From Ursus arctos (lineage: Eukaryota > Chordata > Mammalia > Carnivora > Ursidae), in the NCBI RefSeq assembly GCF_023065955.2, contig NW_026622863.1, positions 46,730,177 to 46,794,176 of the forward strand: a stretch of DNA of 64,000 nt, in the 5' to 3' direction. Both the position numbers and the translations under genes were made by a program. Position 1 is the stretch's first letter; the number at the start of each line of letters is the position of its first letter. The notes beneath the pieces were generated by a model, which saw only the letters and a list, made by a program, of their open reading frames with translations, ran no database searches and was not told where the DNA came from. Below, in pieces: positions 10,890 through 22,173 of this stretch.

Positions 10890-11055
10890 AGGGGTGCCTC
10901 TGACTCTTTATTTCCGCTGGGGTGGTGATCTCAGGGTTGTGAGATTGAGCTCCTAAACGGGCTCTACGCTCAGAGGGGAATCTGCTCCTCCCCTTTTCCC
11001 TCTCTCTCGGTCCCTCCCCCTTCTCTAAAATAAATAAATAAATCTTTAAAAAACC
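10890..11055 (+). mobile_element. SINEC inside the EEF1A1 retrocopy 3'UTR (third)
   Basis: A diverged SINEC missing part of its head ('ggggtgcctctgactcttt'). Duplications 'ctaat(a/g)actta' lie at 10879-10889 and 11056-11066. Confidence 0.88.
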
Positions 11056-12844
11056 CTAATGACTTAAAACTGTCATACACACAAAAAATCAAATGGCCCG
11101 CAAAACATTCTCCTTTCCTTCTGAAGGTTTTACGATGCATTGTTATCATTTACCAGTCTTCTGCTATTAAACTTAAATGGCCAACTGACACAAACAGTCC
11201 TGAGACCGTTCTTCTACCACTGATTAAGACGGGGGTGGCAGGTATTGGGGATAATATTCATTTAGCCTTCTGAGCTTTCTGGGCAGACTCGATGACCTTA
11301 CCGGCGCCAGCTGCCTTCTTGGCCACTGCTTTGATGACACCCGCAGAACAGTCTACCTCATGTCATGAACAGCAAAACGGCCCAGAGAAGGATAGTCAGA
11401 GAAGCTCTCAACAAGCACAGGCTTGCCAGGAACCGTGTCAGCGATGGCAGCATCACCAGATTTCAAGAACTTGGGACCATTTTCCAGCTTTTTCCCAGAA
11501 CGACGATCAGTCTTCTTCTTCAACTCAACAAATTTGCGAGCAATGTGAACTGTGTGACAATCCAGCACAGGTGCATATCCAGCACTGATGGGCCTGGATG
11601 GTTCAGGATAATCACCTGAGCTGTGAAGCCAGCTGCTTCCGTTGGCGGGTCATTTTTGCTGCCACCAGCCACAAGGCCACTACGAACATCTTTGACAGAT
11701 ATGTTACTGACATTGAAGCCCACATTGTTCCCAGAAAGAGCCTCACTCAAAGCTTCATGGTGCATTTTAATGCACTTGACTTCATTTGTAACAGTGACTG
11801 GAGCAAAGGTGACCACAATGTTGGGTTTAAGAACACTGGTCTGCATTTGGCCCACAGGGACAGTACCAATACCACCAATTTTGTAGATGTCCTGGAGGGG
11901 CAGATAAAAGGGCTTGTCAGTTGGAGGAGTTGAGGCAGAATGCAATCCAGAGCTTCGAGCAGCATGGTTTCAATGGCATTGCCATCTTTATGGGTGACTT
12001 TCCATCCCTTGAGCCACTTAGCACTTGGCTCCAGCACATTGTCACCATTCCAATCAGAATTTGGCACAAATGCTACTGTGTTGAGGTTGTAGCCAATTTT
12101 CTTAATATAGGTGCTGACTTCCTTAATGATTTCCTTGTATCTCTTCTGGCTGTGGGGTGGCTCAGTGGAATCCATTTTGTTAACACCGACTATTAGTAGA
12201 TTCAAACCCAGCGTGTAAGCCAGAACGGCATACTCATGGGTCTGGCCATTCTTGGAAACACCTGCTTCAAATTCACCATTACCAGCAGCAACAATCAGGA
12301 CAGCACAGTCAGCCTGAGATATATCTGTAATCATGTTTTGGATAAAGTCTCATTGTCCTGGGGCATCAGTGATGATCACACATTACTTTCTGGTCTGGAA
12401 TTTCCACAGGGAGATACCAGTGGTTCGCATTCACATTCAGCTTTCAGTTTATCCAAGACGTAGGCATACTTGAAGGAGCCCTTTCCCATCCCAGCAGCCT
12501 CCTTTTCAAAATTTTCAATAGTTCTTTTGTTGATCCTACCACATTTGTAGATCAGATGACCAGTAGTGATAGACTTGCTCGAATCCAGGTGTCCAATGAC
12601 ACTGATGTTGATAAGAGTCTTTTCCTTTCCCATTTCAGTTTAAATTTAGTGGTGGTTTTCATGACACCTGTGTTCTGGGGGCAAACCCATTGTGGAAGAA
12701 AGGGGATTTTTTTTTATTTTAAAGATGCCATGCACATCAAGTGAAAAGCAAATCCTTGTTCAGAAGCACAGGCTATTTTAGATAATATGAGATCAATAAG
12801 GTCTTCCCATTTTCTTTCTCTTTTGTGAGTATTTTTAAAAATTT

Positions 12845-12975
12845 GTTTTAATTTATTTTTGTTCTTTTTTTGAGGTATAATTGACATACATTATATTAGT
12901 TGCAGGTGTAAAACATAATGATGCAATATTTGTATATGTTGCAAAATGATCACCATAATAAATTCAGATTACATG
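12845..12975 (-). repeat. L1 3'UTR fragment, minus
   Basis: Text of the type 'gaggtataattgacatacattatattagttgcaggtgt' is characteristic of reversed L1 3'UTRs and recurs at 15060, 29310 and 46520 in this window. Confidence 0.75.
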
Positions 12976-14087
12976 TGTCCTTAGATTTCCAAACTGATTT
13001 CTCTGTAAGTGGAAGAGGAATGGTAGCTACCAACCACGTTAGACCAAGACACTTTGCTGCCATCTGCTGGAACATGATTGCAATAAATTATAAATAATTT
13101 ACTTTGCAGTTGGCAAAAGAATAACACAATACACAAATATTTACAAAATTTTTCAAAATAATAAAGATGTCTGTGACATGAATGGCACCTCCCTAGGTAT
13201 AGTGCTCTTGTGCAGTGTCCAACATGAACAACTGTATATGGTGACTGTGGAAAGCCACACACAGATGTGGCAGGTGTGGGAGGAGGATTGTTTCATAACA
13301 AAGTGGAAGACAATCAGAAACTTCTCGGAAGAGATCCACAGCCAGGAGTAGCAGGACTTGGGGATTAGATAAGAGCAAATTTTAGGACCATCTAAAGGGG
13401 TGTTTGAGGTCAGGGGTAGGCAATCAAAGTGGGAGGAATTGTTGGAAGGTGAGCAGGTGTGGGACAAGAGACCAGGCTCTACCCTGCATTTACTGTGTGT
13501 CCTTAAGAGAAACTTTCCTCTTCCCTGAGTTCTTTTGCTCCCTTCAGCTGGGGGGAAGGGCAGGAGTTGCTGCACTCTGGGAGCCCTGCCTTCTTTGATC
13601 TTCCAGGTTTCTGAGAACTAAAGAGACGGGGGTCTCCAGGAATAGGTTCTCATTGTAGGAGATATGGCTGAACTTCAGAGAGGACTTGGCCATGTTCTGG
13701 CCACACCGGTGTATACACCCACCCACAGTCTGCCCTGGTGTGGGGAGGGACCAGAAGATCTCAGGTGCATGCCAGCAAGAACACTCAGAAGTGTCTCCCC
13801 AGGCCCCTGGATTCCTCCATTTCTATCCACAGCCTTCTGAATGTACAAATATCCCTCTGTATTCCAAACTTCTCTGCCTTTTCCAAGGATCTCCATTGCC
13901 TGCCCTTTTTCTGTGCTTCCACCTCTCTCCCATCATAGAGTCCCTCACTCTCCCTACGTCCCCTATCTCTTTCTCTTTGCTTTCCTCCAGGTTCCAACTC
14001 TCTCCAAGCTGACCTCCCAGTTCCCCTCTTCCCTTGCCTCTCGTTTCCTGGCCCTTCTTTCCTGAGTCCATTCCACTGCCCCCTGCT
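12976..14087. other. Unique non-coding DNA
   Basis: No gene or repeat is recognised. Open frames of up to 140 residues (13153-13575) carry no family motif. Positions about 13800-14080 are CT-rich. Confidence 0.45.
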
Positions 14088-14388
14088 GAGGTTGCCAGAT
14101 AAAATATAGGATGCAAATTTAAGTTTGAATTTCTGGTAAACAGCAGGTAATTTTTAGTAGAAGTATGTCCCAAATATTTTATGGTATGTACTTACACTAA
14201 TTATCTGAATTTCAAGTTTTACCAGGCATCCTGTATTTTTTTTTAAGATTTTGGTTTTTTTTAAGTAATCTCTACCCCCAACGTGGGACTCAAACTTACA
14301 ATCCCAAGATTAAGAGTCGCACGCTCTACCAACTGAGCCAGCCAGGTAGCCCAGTGTCCTGTATTTTTATGTGCTCTATCTGGCCAGT
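14088..14388. repeat. Palindromic DNA-transposon relic (MER type)
   Basis: The left arm 'gccagataaaatataggatgc' (14091-14111) and the right arm 'ggcatcctgtattttt...ctatctggcc' (14225-14385) are inverted copies, and the central arms 'aagtttgaattt' and 'ctgaatttcaag' are also inverted. This matches a non-autonomous palindromic transposon. It is interrupted by the SINEC at 14241. Confidence 0.6.
14241..14353 (-). mobile_element. SINEC, short form, minus
   Basis: Short tRNA-like SINEC read on the minus strand ('gggctacctggctggctcag' at 14353). Duplications '(c/t)(a/g)tcctgtattttt' flank it at 14227-14240 and 14355-14368. Confidence 0.88.
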
Positions 14389-14639
14389 CTACTCTCACCT
14401 CTTCCCGACTTCTCTGGCCATGTTCACTCTACCCTGGCTGGTCTCCTTGGAGACCCTGCAGCTCTTAGGCAGGCAGTCCAGTGCTCCCCCACCCCCCCAA
14501 CTCTGTCCAGCTTAGCTCCTCACCAACTACTCTGGGCCTCCTCAAAACCCAGCAACGAAAGAGTTTTCACCAGACAGTGCAGGGGACCTACAGGACATTG
14601 CACAACTCTGTAGCCAGTATTGGTTCTGTTTGGTTGCTA

Positions 14640-15045
14640 CCAGGACATATTCATTGTTATATGGTTTATTCCATCGATACACTTGTTTATCCTTAGGTCT
14701 TTACCATACTGGCTTTATTAGTGTAACTTTAGAATAAATCTCGAAATAAAGTGGTGTTAAGTCCTCCTCCTTTTTCTTCAAGATTGTCAGGGCTACTCTA
14801 AGCCTTTCTGTATAAATTTTAGAATTATCCTGTCGACTTATATTTTAAAAAGCAGGCTGGGATTATTATTGGATTGTATTGAATCTATAGATTCATTTGG
14901 GGGAGAATTGACAGGCTAACAATACAGAGTCTTCCAATCCATGAAAGGATATATTTCTTCATTTATTTATGCCTTCAATTTTTCAATTTTTTAACATTTA
15001 CTGTAGGCCTTGCATATCTTCCATTATATTTATTTTTAGATAATT
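14640..15045 (-). repeat. Old L1 ORF2 fragment, minus
   Basis: The text 'aaataaagtggtgttaagtcctcc', 'ttattggattgtattgaatctatag' and 'gagtcttccaatccatgaa' corresponds to reversed L1 ORF2 (the coding strand encodes an INSIDRFNAI-type motif). It is decayed by indels. Confidence 0.7.
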
Positions 15046-17589
15046 TAGTTTTAATGTTTTTTAATTGAATTATAATTGACATACAATATTATATTGATTT
15101 TAGGTGTACAAGATAGTGATTCAATATTTTTATATATTATGAAATGTTCACCACAGTAAGTTTAGTTACCTTCTGTCACCGAAGTTATTATAATATTATT
15201 GATTATATTCTCAGTACTGTACATTACATTCCTTTGACTTATTTTATAACTGGAAGTTTGTACACAATTCTTAATCTCTTTCATCTATTTCTCTCCCCCC
15301 CCACCCTATGGCAACCACCAGTTTGTTCTCTGTATCTACAAATTTTTTTCTGTTTTGTTCGTTTTGTTTTTGGATTCTACATATAAGTGAAATCATATGG
15401 TATTTGTCATTTTCTGTCTGACTTATTTCACATAGCATACTACCCTGCAGGTCCATCATGTTGTCGCAAATAGCAAGATTTCTCTTTTTTCACAGTTGAG
15501 TAATATTCCATTCCATATACCACATCTTCTTTAGCCATTTATCCATCGATGGACACTTAGATGCTTCCATATCTTGGCTATTGTAAATAATGCTGCAATT
15601 AACTTGGGGGTACATATATCTTTCCAACTTAGTGTTTTTGTTTTCTTTGGATAAATACCCAGAAGTGGAATTGTTGGATTGTGTGGTAATTCTTTTTTCT
15701 GTAATTGTATGGTAATTCTGGTTTTTTAAATTTTTTGAGGAAACTTCACACTGTTTTTCATAGTGGCGGCACAAATTTACATTAATTTAATATTACTACC
15801 AATAGTGCATGAGAGTTCCCTTTTCTCCACATCCTTACCAACACTTGCTATTTATTGCTTGTCTTTATGATACTAGCCATTCTGACAGGTGTGATGTGGT
15901 ATCTTATTGTGGATTTGATTTGCATTCCCCTGATGATGAGTGATGTTGACGATCTTTTGATGTGTGGGTTGGCCATCTGGATGTCTTCTCTGGAAGAATG
16001 TCTATTCAGGTCCTCCACCCATTTTTTATCAGGTTGTTTGTTTTTTGCATTGAGTTGTATGAGTTCTTTGTATATTTTGAATATCAACTCCTTCTTGGAT
16101 ATATCATTTCCAAGTATCTTTTCCCATTTAGTAGGTTGGTTTTTCATTTTGTTGATGGTTTCCTTCACTGTGCAAAAGCTTTTTAGTTTGATATAGTCCC
16201 ATTTGTTTATTTTTGCTTTTGTTGCCCTTACATGAAGAAACATCCAGAAAATATTGCTTAGACTGATGTCAAAGAGCTTACTGTGTGTTTTCTTCTAGGA
16301 GTTTTATGGTTACAGGTCTTACATATAAGTTACATCTTTGAGTTTATTTTAGTATATGGTGTAAGAAAGTGGTCTAGTTTCATTCTTTTGGATGTAACAG
16401 TCCAGTTTTCCCAATGCCATTTGTTGAAGAGACCATTCCCCTGAACCCCTTGCACTGTATGTTCTTGCCTCATTTGTCATAGATTAATTGACCATTTAAG
16501 TGTGGATTTATTTCTGGGGTCTCTATTCTGATCCATCGATCTATGGCTTGTTTTTGTGCCAGTACCGCACTGTTTTGATTACTATAACTTTGTAGTATAG
16601 TTTGAAATCAGGGAGTGGGATATCTCCACCTTTGTTCTTTCTCAAGATTTCTTTGGCTATTCAGGGTCTTTTGTGGTTCCATACAAATTTTAGGATTATT
16701 TGTTCTAGTTCTGTGAAGAATGCCATTAGTATTTCAATAGGAATTGCATTGAATCTATAGGTTGCTTTGAATAGTATGGACATTTTTAACAATATCAGTT
16801 CTTCTAATCTATGAACATGGTATATCTTTTCATTTATTTGTGTTGTTTTCAATTTCTTTCATCAATGTCTTATAGTTTTCAAAGTACGGGTCTTCCATCT
16901 CCTTGGTTAAATTTATTCCTAGGCATTTATTTTTTGATACAATTGTAAATGGGATTATTTTCTTAATTTCTCTTTTTGATAGTTCATTATTAGTGTATAG
17001 AAATGCAGCATATTTCTACATATTAATTTTGTATCTCACAACTTTACTGAATTTATTAGTCCTAATCTTTTCTTTTGTAGAGTCTTTTGCGTTTTCTCTA
17101 TATATTATCATGTCATCTGGAAATAGTCACAGTTTTACTTCTTCATTCCAATTTAGATGACTTTTATGTCTTTTGCTTGCCTAATTGCTGTAGTTAGGAC
17201 TTCAGTACTATGTTGAATAAAACTGGTGAGAGTGGGCATCCTTGTCTTGTTCCTGATCTTAGAGTAAAAGCTTTCAGCTCTTCACCATTGAGTTTAATGT
17301 TAGTTGTGGGTTTGTCATATATGGCCTTTATTCTGTTGAGGTACATTCATTCTATATCCACTTTTTTGAGAATTTTTGTTATAATTGATGTTGAATTTTG
17401 TCACATGCTTTTCCTGTATCTATCTATTGAGATGTTCATATGATTTTTATCTTTCATTTTGTTAACATGGTGTATCAGATCAATTAATTTGCAGATGTTA
17501 AACCATTCTTTCATCCCTGGAATAAATCCCACTTGGCCATGGTGTATGATCCTTTTAATACATTGTTGAATTCAGGTTGCTAATATTTT

Positions 17590-17772
17590 TTTTTAAAGAT
17601 TTTATTTATTTGACAGAGAGACAGCCAGTGAGAGAGAGACAAGCAGGGGGAGTGGGAGAGGAAGAAGCAGGCTCATAGCAGAGGAGTCTGATGTGGGGCT
17701 CGATCCCATAATGCTGGGATCACGCCCTGAGCCGAAGGCAGACGCTTAACCGCTGTGCCACCCAGGCGCCCC
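17590..17772 (-). mobile_element. SINEC nested in L1-E, minus
   Basis: Young-type SINEC ('ggcgcctgggtggcacagcgg' on the minus strand). Duplications 'cag(g/t)ttgctaatatttt' lie at 17573-17589 and 17773-17789. Confidence 0.93.
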
Positions 17773-18074
17773 CAGTTTGCTAATATTTTGTTGAGAATTT
17801 TTACATCTATGTTCATCAAGGATATTGGTCTTTTTTTTGGATAGTGTCTTTGTTTTTGGTATCAGGGTAATGCTGGCTTTGTAAAATGAGTTTGGAAGTA
17901 TTTCATCTTCAATTTTTTGGAATAATTTGAGAAGGATAGGTATTAACTTTTCTTTAGATGTTTGGTAGAATTCACCTGTGAAGTCATCTGGACCTGGACT
18001 TTTGTTTGTTGGGATTTTTTTTTTAAATTACTGATTCATTTTCACTACTGGTAATGGGTCTTTTCATATTTTCT

Positions 18075-18282
18075 TTTTTTTAAAAGATATTATTTATTTA
18101 TTTGACAGAGAGAGACAGAAATAGTGACAGAGCTAGCAAGAGAGAGCACAAGCGGGGAGAAGAGGGAGAAGCAGGCTCCCCACGGAGCAGGAAGCCCAAT
18201 GTGGGACTCAATCCCAGGACCCTGGGTTCATGACCTGAGCTGAAGGCAGATGCCTAACTGACTGAGCCACCCAGGTGCCCCT
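18075..18282 (-). mobile_element. SINEC nested in L1-E, minus
   Basis: Complete SINEC with duplications 'ggtct(t/a)ttcatattttct' at 18057-18074 and 18283-18300. Confidence 0.92.
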
Positions 18283-18810
18283 GGTCTATTCATATTTTCT
18301 ATTTCTTCATGATTCTTCAGACTGTATGCTTCTAGGAATTTATCCATTTTTTTCTAGGTTGTCTAACTTGTTGGCATATAATTGTTCATAGCATTTTCTT
18401 ATGACCCTTTGTATTTCTGTAGTATTGGTTGTAATTTTTCCTCTTTCATTTCTGATTTTATTTATTTGGGCTTTCTTTTTTTCCTGATGAATCTATGATT
18501 GGTTTGTTCATTTCGTTTATCTTTTCAAGAACTAGCTCTTAGTTTCTTGGTCTTTTCTTTTTCACTTATTTCCACTCTGATCTTTATTATTTCCTTCCTT
18601 CTCTTAACTCTAGGCTTTGTTTTTTTCTTTTTTACCTAGTCCTTTAGGTGTAGGGTTAGATTGCTTTTTTGAGATTTTTCTTGTTTCTTGAGGTAGGTTT
18701 GTATTACTATGAACTTCCCTCTTAGAACTACTTTTGCTTCATCACAAAGATTTTGAAACATTTTTTTCTGTTTTCATTTGTCTCAGCAAATTTTTAAATT
18801 TCCTCTTTGA

Positions 18811-19172
18811 GGGGTTCCTGGGTGGCTCAGTTGATTAAGCATCTGCCTTCAGCTCAGGTCATGATTTCAGGATCCTGGGATTGAGTCTCACATCAGACTC
18901 TCTGCTCAGCAGGGAGTCTGCTTCTACCTCTCACTCTTCCTCTGAACTCTCCCTCTCTCTCGCTCTCTCTCTCAAATAGAGAGAGAGAGCGAGAGAGAGT
19001 GAGAGAACATGAGCAGGGGGAAAGGGTAGTAGGAGGGGGAGAAGCAGACCCCTCACTTGAGCAGGGAGCCCACTGTGGGACTTGATCCCAGGACTCTGGA
19101 ATCATGATCTGAGCCAAAGGCCAACGCTTAAACAACTGAGCCACCCAGGCAGCCCATAAATAAAATCTTTAA
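18811..19172 (+). mobile_element. Composite fold-back SINEC pair in L1-E
   Basis: A plus-strand SINEC (18811-18976) runs to its 'ctctctcaaata' tail, is interrupted by an inverted SINEC (about 18977-19155, head at right) without a poly(A) of its own, and then resumes with 'ataaataaaatcttt'. The outer duplications 'aaatttcct(c/g)tttga' lie at 18796-18810 and 19173-19187. The two arms can pair into a hairpin of roughly 160 bp. Confidence 0.85.
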
Positions 19173-19301
19173 AAATTTCCTGTTTGATTTCTTTGTTGAT
19201 ACATTGGTTGTCTAATAGCATGTTGTTTAGTCTCCATGTGTTTGGGTTTTTTCCAGTCTTTTTCCTTGAATTTGACTTCTCGTTTCATACCGTTGTGGTC
19301 A

Positions 19302-19407
19302 AGTGCACCTGGCTGGCTCAGTCAGTAGAATATGCAACTCTTGATCTCAGGGTTGTGAGTTTGACCCCCACAATGGGCATGGAGCCTACTTAAGAAAATA
19401 AAATAAA
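19302..19407 (+). mobile_element. Short SINEC in L1-E
   Basis: Short tRNA-like SINEC with 18-base duplications 'ttcatacc(g/a)ttgtggtca' at 19284-19301 and 19408-19425. Confidence 0.93.
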
Positions 19408-20711
19408 TTCATACCATTGTGGTCAGAAAAGATGTTTGATATGATTTCCATTTTCTTAAATTTATTGAGACTTGTTTTGTGCCCTGACATGATCTATCCT
19501 GGAGAATGTTCCATGTGGACTTGAAAAGAATGTGTATTCTTCTGTTTTGGGATGAAATGTTATGTATGTATCTATGAAGTCTATCTAGTTTAATGTGTTG
19601 TTTAAGGCCAATGTTTCCTTGTTGATTTTCTATCTGGATGATCTATGCATTGATGTAAGTGGGGGTATTAAATTCCTCTACTACTATTATATTGTTGTCT
19701 ATTTCTTCATTTATTCCTGTTAACATTTACTTTATATATTTACGTGCTCCTATATTGGATGCATAAATATTTGTAAATCCTTTTGTTAGATTGACCCCTT
19801 TATCATCAAGTAATGCTCTTCTTTGTCTTTTGTTAGTCTCTGTTTAAGTCATTTTGTCTGATGTAAGTATTGCTACCCGAGCTTTCTTTTCATTTTCGTT
19901 GGCATGGTATATCTTTTTCTATCCCTTCACTTTCAGTGTATTGTATCTTTAAGTTTGAAATGAGTCCCTTGAAGGCAGCATTTGGAAGGGTCTTGGTTTT
20001 TGTTTTTTTAAATCCACTTGGCTACTCTGTGTTTTTTGATTGGAGAATTTTATCCATTTACACTTAAAATAATTATTGATAGATATATACTTACTGCCAT
20101 TTTGTTGTTTTTTGGCTGTTTCTGTAGTTTTTCTCGGTTCCTTTCTTCTTTTTCTCTATTTTCTTTTGGTTTGATTGTTTTCTTCAGTGTTATGTTTACA
20201 TTCCTTTTTCTTTTTCTTTTGCATATTTACTGTTTTTTCTTTGTGGTTACCATGAGGGCCACATATAACATCTTATATGTATATAACAGTCTCTTTTAAG
20301 TTGATAGTAACTTAATTTTGAACACATTACGAAGCTTTATATTTTTACTTCACACCCCCAACATTTTGTTTTTGATGACACATTTTACATCTTTTTATGT
20401 ATTCCTTCACTAATTATTGTATTTTAAATTAATCATGCTATTTTTGTCTTTCACCCTTCATACTTGCTTTGTAAGTGATTTATACACGTTTTATTATTTA
20501 TTTCCAGTGAGATTTTTACTTTTATATGTTTTATTATTAATTAGTGCCCTAATATCATGAATCATGATATCATAAAAAAAGGTTATTTTCCTAAATTTTA
20601 TTGTGAAAAAATTTAAAGGTGCAAAGGTTTTAAAATATTATTAGTTCAATGATTGTTTTTATATCTGCCATCTAGATCAAAATTATTAACATTTGTCATA
20701 TTTGTTTATCT

Positions 20712-21165
20712 GTGTTTCTGTATCAGTTAGCTTTTGATGCATAACAAATTACAAACAAAACTTAGTGGCTTAACACAACAAGCATTTTATCTTCTGGTAT
20801 GGGTCGACTTGATCCATCTCTCTTAGGATCTATCATGTGTCTATGGTCATCTGGTGGATTGGATAGTGGTTGGATGATCTAAGATGGTCTAAACTCAAGA
20901 CTGTTAGTTGGGTGACTGTCATCTTGGCCTCAGTTCTCCTTCACATGGCCTCTCATCCTCCAGCAGGCTAGACAGGACTTTTTTTCATCTGGGATTGGCA
21001 AGGATCCAAAGGGCACCAAGAAAGGGCAACTATCAATAAACAAGTGCTTTTCATGCCTCTGCTCAAGTTATGTTTGCTAACTTGTCCCATTGGCCAGAGC
21101 AAGTCACAAGTCTAAATTGTCTGTGTGGAAGGGCAGTAACAAAGGGATAGACGGAGGTGAATACT
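20712..21165 (+). repeat. Ancient interspersed repeat, family not assigned
   Basis: The run 'cagttagcttttgatgcataacaaa...cttagtggcttaacacaacaa...ctcctccagcaggctag...ttggccagagcaagtcacaag' follows a consensus recognisable from many mammalian loci, but it is diverged. The family name cannot be given with certainty. Confidence 0.45.
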
Positions 21166-21186
21166 TTGTGGTTGTTTTTGGTATCT

Positions 21187-21222
21187 ATTTATGTATCTAT
21201 CTATCTATCTATCTATCTCTGA
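21187..21222 (+). repeat. (ATCT)n microsatellite
   Basis: About eight near-perfect tetranucleotide units. Confidence 0.9.
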
Positions 21223-21229
21223 TGAACCA

Positions 21230-21820
21230 TTAAAAGCAAATGGCAGATATCATTTTGCTTCACTCCTAAATAAAAATCCTGGAGTAGGTGAGGGATCTTT
21301 TCCCAATGTGACTCTCCTCTTCTCTCTCTAAGGGCTGTTCCCACCCCCACCCGGCCATTTTTGAAAAGCTAAATTATTTGAATGCACACACACACCACAC
21401 CATCCATCATAGGACATCTTTGTCCTATCGTGTGCAGCCATGCAAGTGCAACACCACCTTTCACACAGTGAGACACGCTCTTGAGTCTATCACTTGCACA
21501 ATGCTCACACACAACTCCTACATCAAGTGTTTGCCTCACCGACATGGAAACACACTCTGGCTCTGTCCCACACCTGTCACTCCATCACGCGCAGCCAGGG
21601 AGACACCCTGACCCTATTTTGCCCATCCTCCCCCTCGAGTCTGTCACACCATCACCTCCCTAAGCCACTCGTGTTCAACTCCAGCGCCTCTCTCCTCCTA
21701 CCCCCACTGTCAACCGGGGTCAGAGTTCCTAAAGCCCTCTGTGCTTCAGAGTCAATTTCTTCTCAGTTGTCTTCTCATTCTGAGTTTATTTCTGCTCACA
21801 CGCTCAACCCAAGAACGACG
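21230..21820. other. Upstream flank of the promoter-like block
   Basis: Unique DNA with CAC-rich text (21384-21660), where 'cacacaactcc', 'cacaccatc' and 'gtctgtcacacc' recur irregularly. The 235-residue frame at 21494-22201 runs from this text through the promoter block and shows no domain; it is judged non-coding. Confidence 0.5.
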
Positions 21821-21864
21821 AGGATGTTCTGGCGGACCTCAGAGACTCACGATCATTCGGGCCC

Positions 21865-22061
21865 GGTGGCCTATGGGAAATGTAGTCCAGTGTCGGAAAA
21901 GCTGGAGACTAGGAAACCCAAGGGCCATTGGACGACCCTGCCTCAGGAGTGTCTGGTAGTTGTAGTCGGTCTCCCAGTGCGCAATCGTAGGCTCACGCCA
22001 GCCTTGCAGTGTGGAGCACTTCGGGTTGGGGTTGTTGGTTACGGGTCCAGTACTGGTGTCG
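21865..22061 (+). promoter_or_regulatory. Promoter and candidate non-coding first exon, KRAB-ZNF type
   Basis: A GC-rich block with a reversed ACTACATTTCCCA at 21874-21886, another reversed ACTACA at 21961-21966 followed by 'ctcccagtgcgca' (21971-21983, similar to the ZNF143 CCCAG-ATGC core), and an inverted CCAAT box (attgg, 21927-21931). The text 'gtgtcg|gtaagg' places a splice donor at 22062. Such promoters are common at KRAB zinc-finger genes. In human, ZNF283 diverges from LYPD5, so this is plausibly its first exon, but no downstream coding exon is seen. The exon start is unknown. Confidence 0.5.
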
Positions 22062-22142
22062 GTAAGGCGGGGTGTTGTCGATGGTGGCCGCTGAGGTGCC
22101 CCAGGACTTGGAGCAGCGCTGGGAACAAATATCGCAGAGGGT

Positions 22143-22173
22143 GGGGGTGTGTGTGTGTGTGCGCGCGCGCGCC
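22143..22173 (+). repeat. (GT)n/(GC)n dinucleotide tract
   Basis: Alternating purine-pyrimidine run 'gtgtgtgtgtgcgcgcgcgcg' about 80 bases after the candidate splice donor. Confidence 0.85.

Larger units (their letters stand above)
10366..12705 (-). pseudogene. EEF1A1: EEF1A1 processed pseudogene (translation elongation factor 1-alpha)
   Basis: An intronless minus-strand copy of EEF1A1 mRNA. The 5'UTR remnant lies at about 12634-12705, the start codon at 12631-12633, the stop (TAA) at 11262-11264, and the 3'UTR continues to about 10373 with a short poly(A) (plus-strand T run 10367-10375). EF-1-alpha delivers aminoacyl-tRNA to the ribosome with GTP. The GTPase NKMD motif survives (VGVNKMDS, near 12170), but the P-loop reads GHLDSSKS instead of the family GHVDSGKS. 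The coding stretch is about 17 nt shorter than the intact 1389 nt and breaks into several frames (12376-12633, 11747-12334, 11520-11945, 11353-11568), so it cannot make the protein. Three SINECs split its 3'UTR at 10459-10640, 10654-10853 and 10890-11055. It is a retrocopy with no local function. Confidence 0.95.
15050..20540 (-). mobile_element. Old, decayed, near-full ORF2-length L1 (L1-E), minus
   Basis: Its 3' end is near 15050 and its 5' end is to the right. Minus-strand fragments match L1 ORF2 in order: 3' end (15271-15774), [15 protein letters not shown] (15848-16243), RFNAIPIEI (16661-16852), and then reverse-transcriptase and endonuclease text to about 20080. AT-rich inter-ORF or ORF1 text follows to about 20540. 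It is riddled with stops and frameshifts. SINECs sit at 17590, 18075, 18811 and 19302. Confidence 0.85.

Noticed and set aside
22143..22173. (GT)n(GC)n tract as a Z-DNA regulatory element
   Set aside because: Alternating purine-pyrimidine runs are common; nothing beyond its position near the promoter supports a function.
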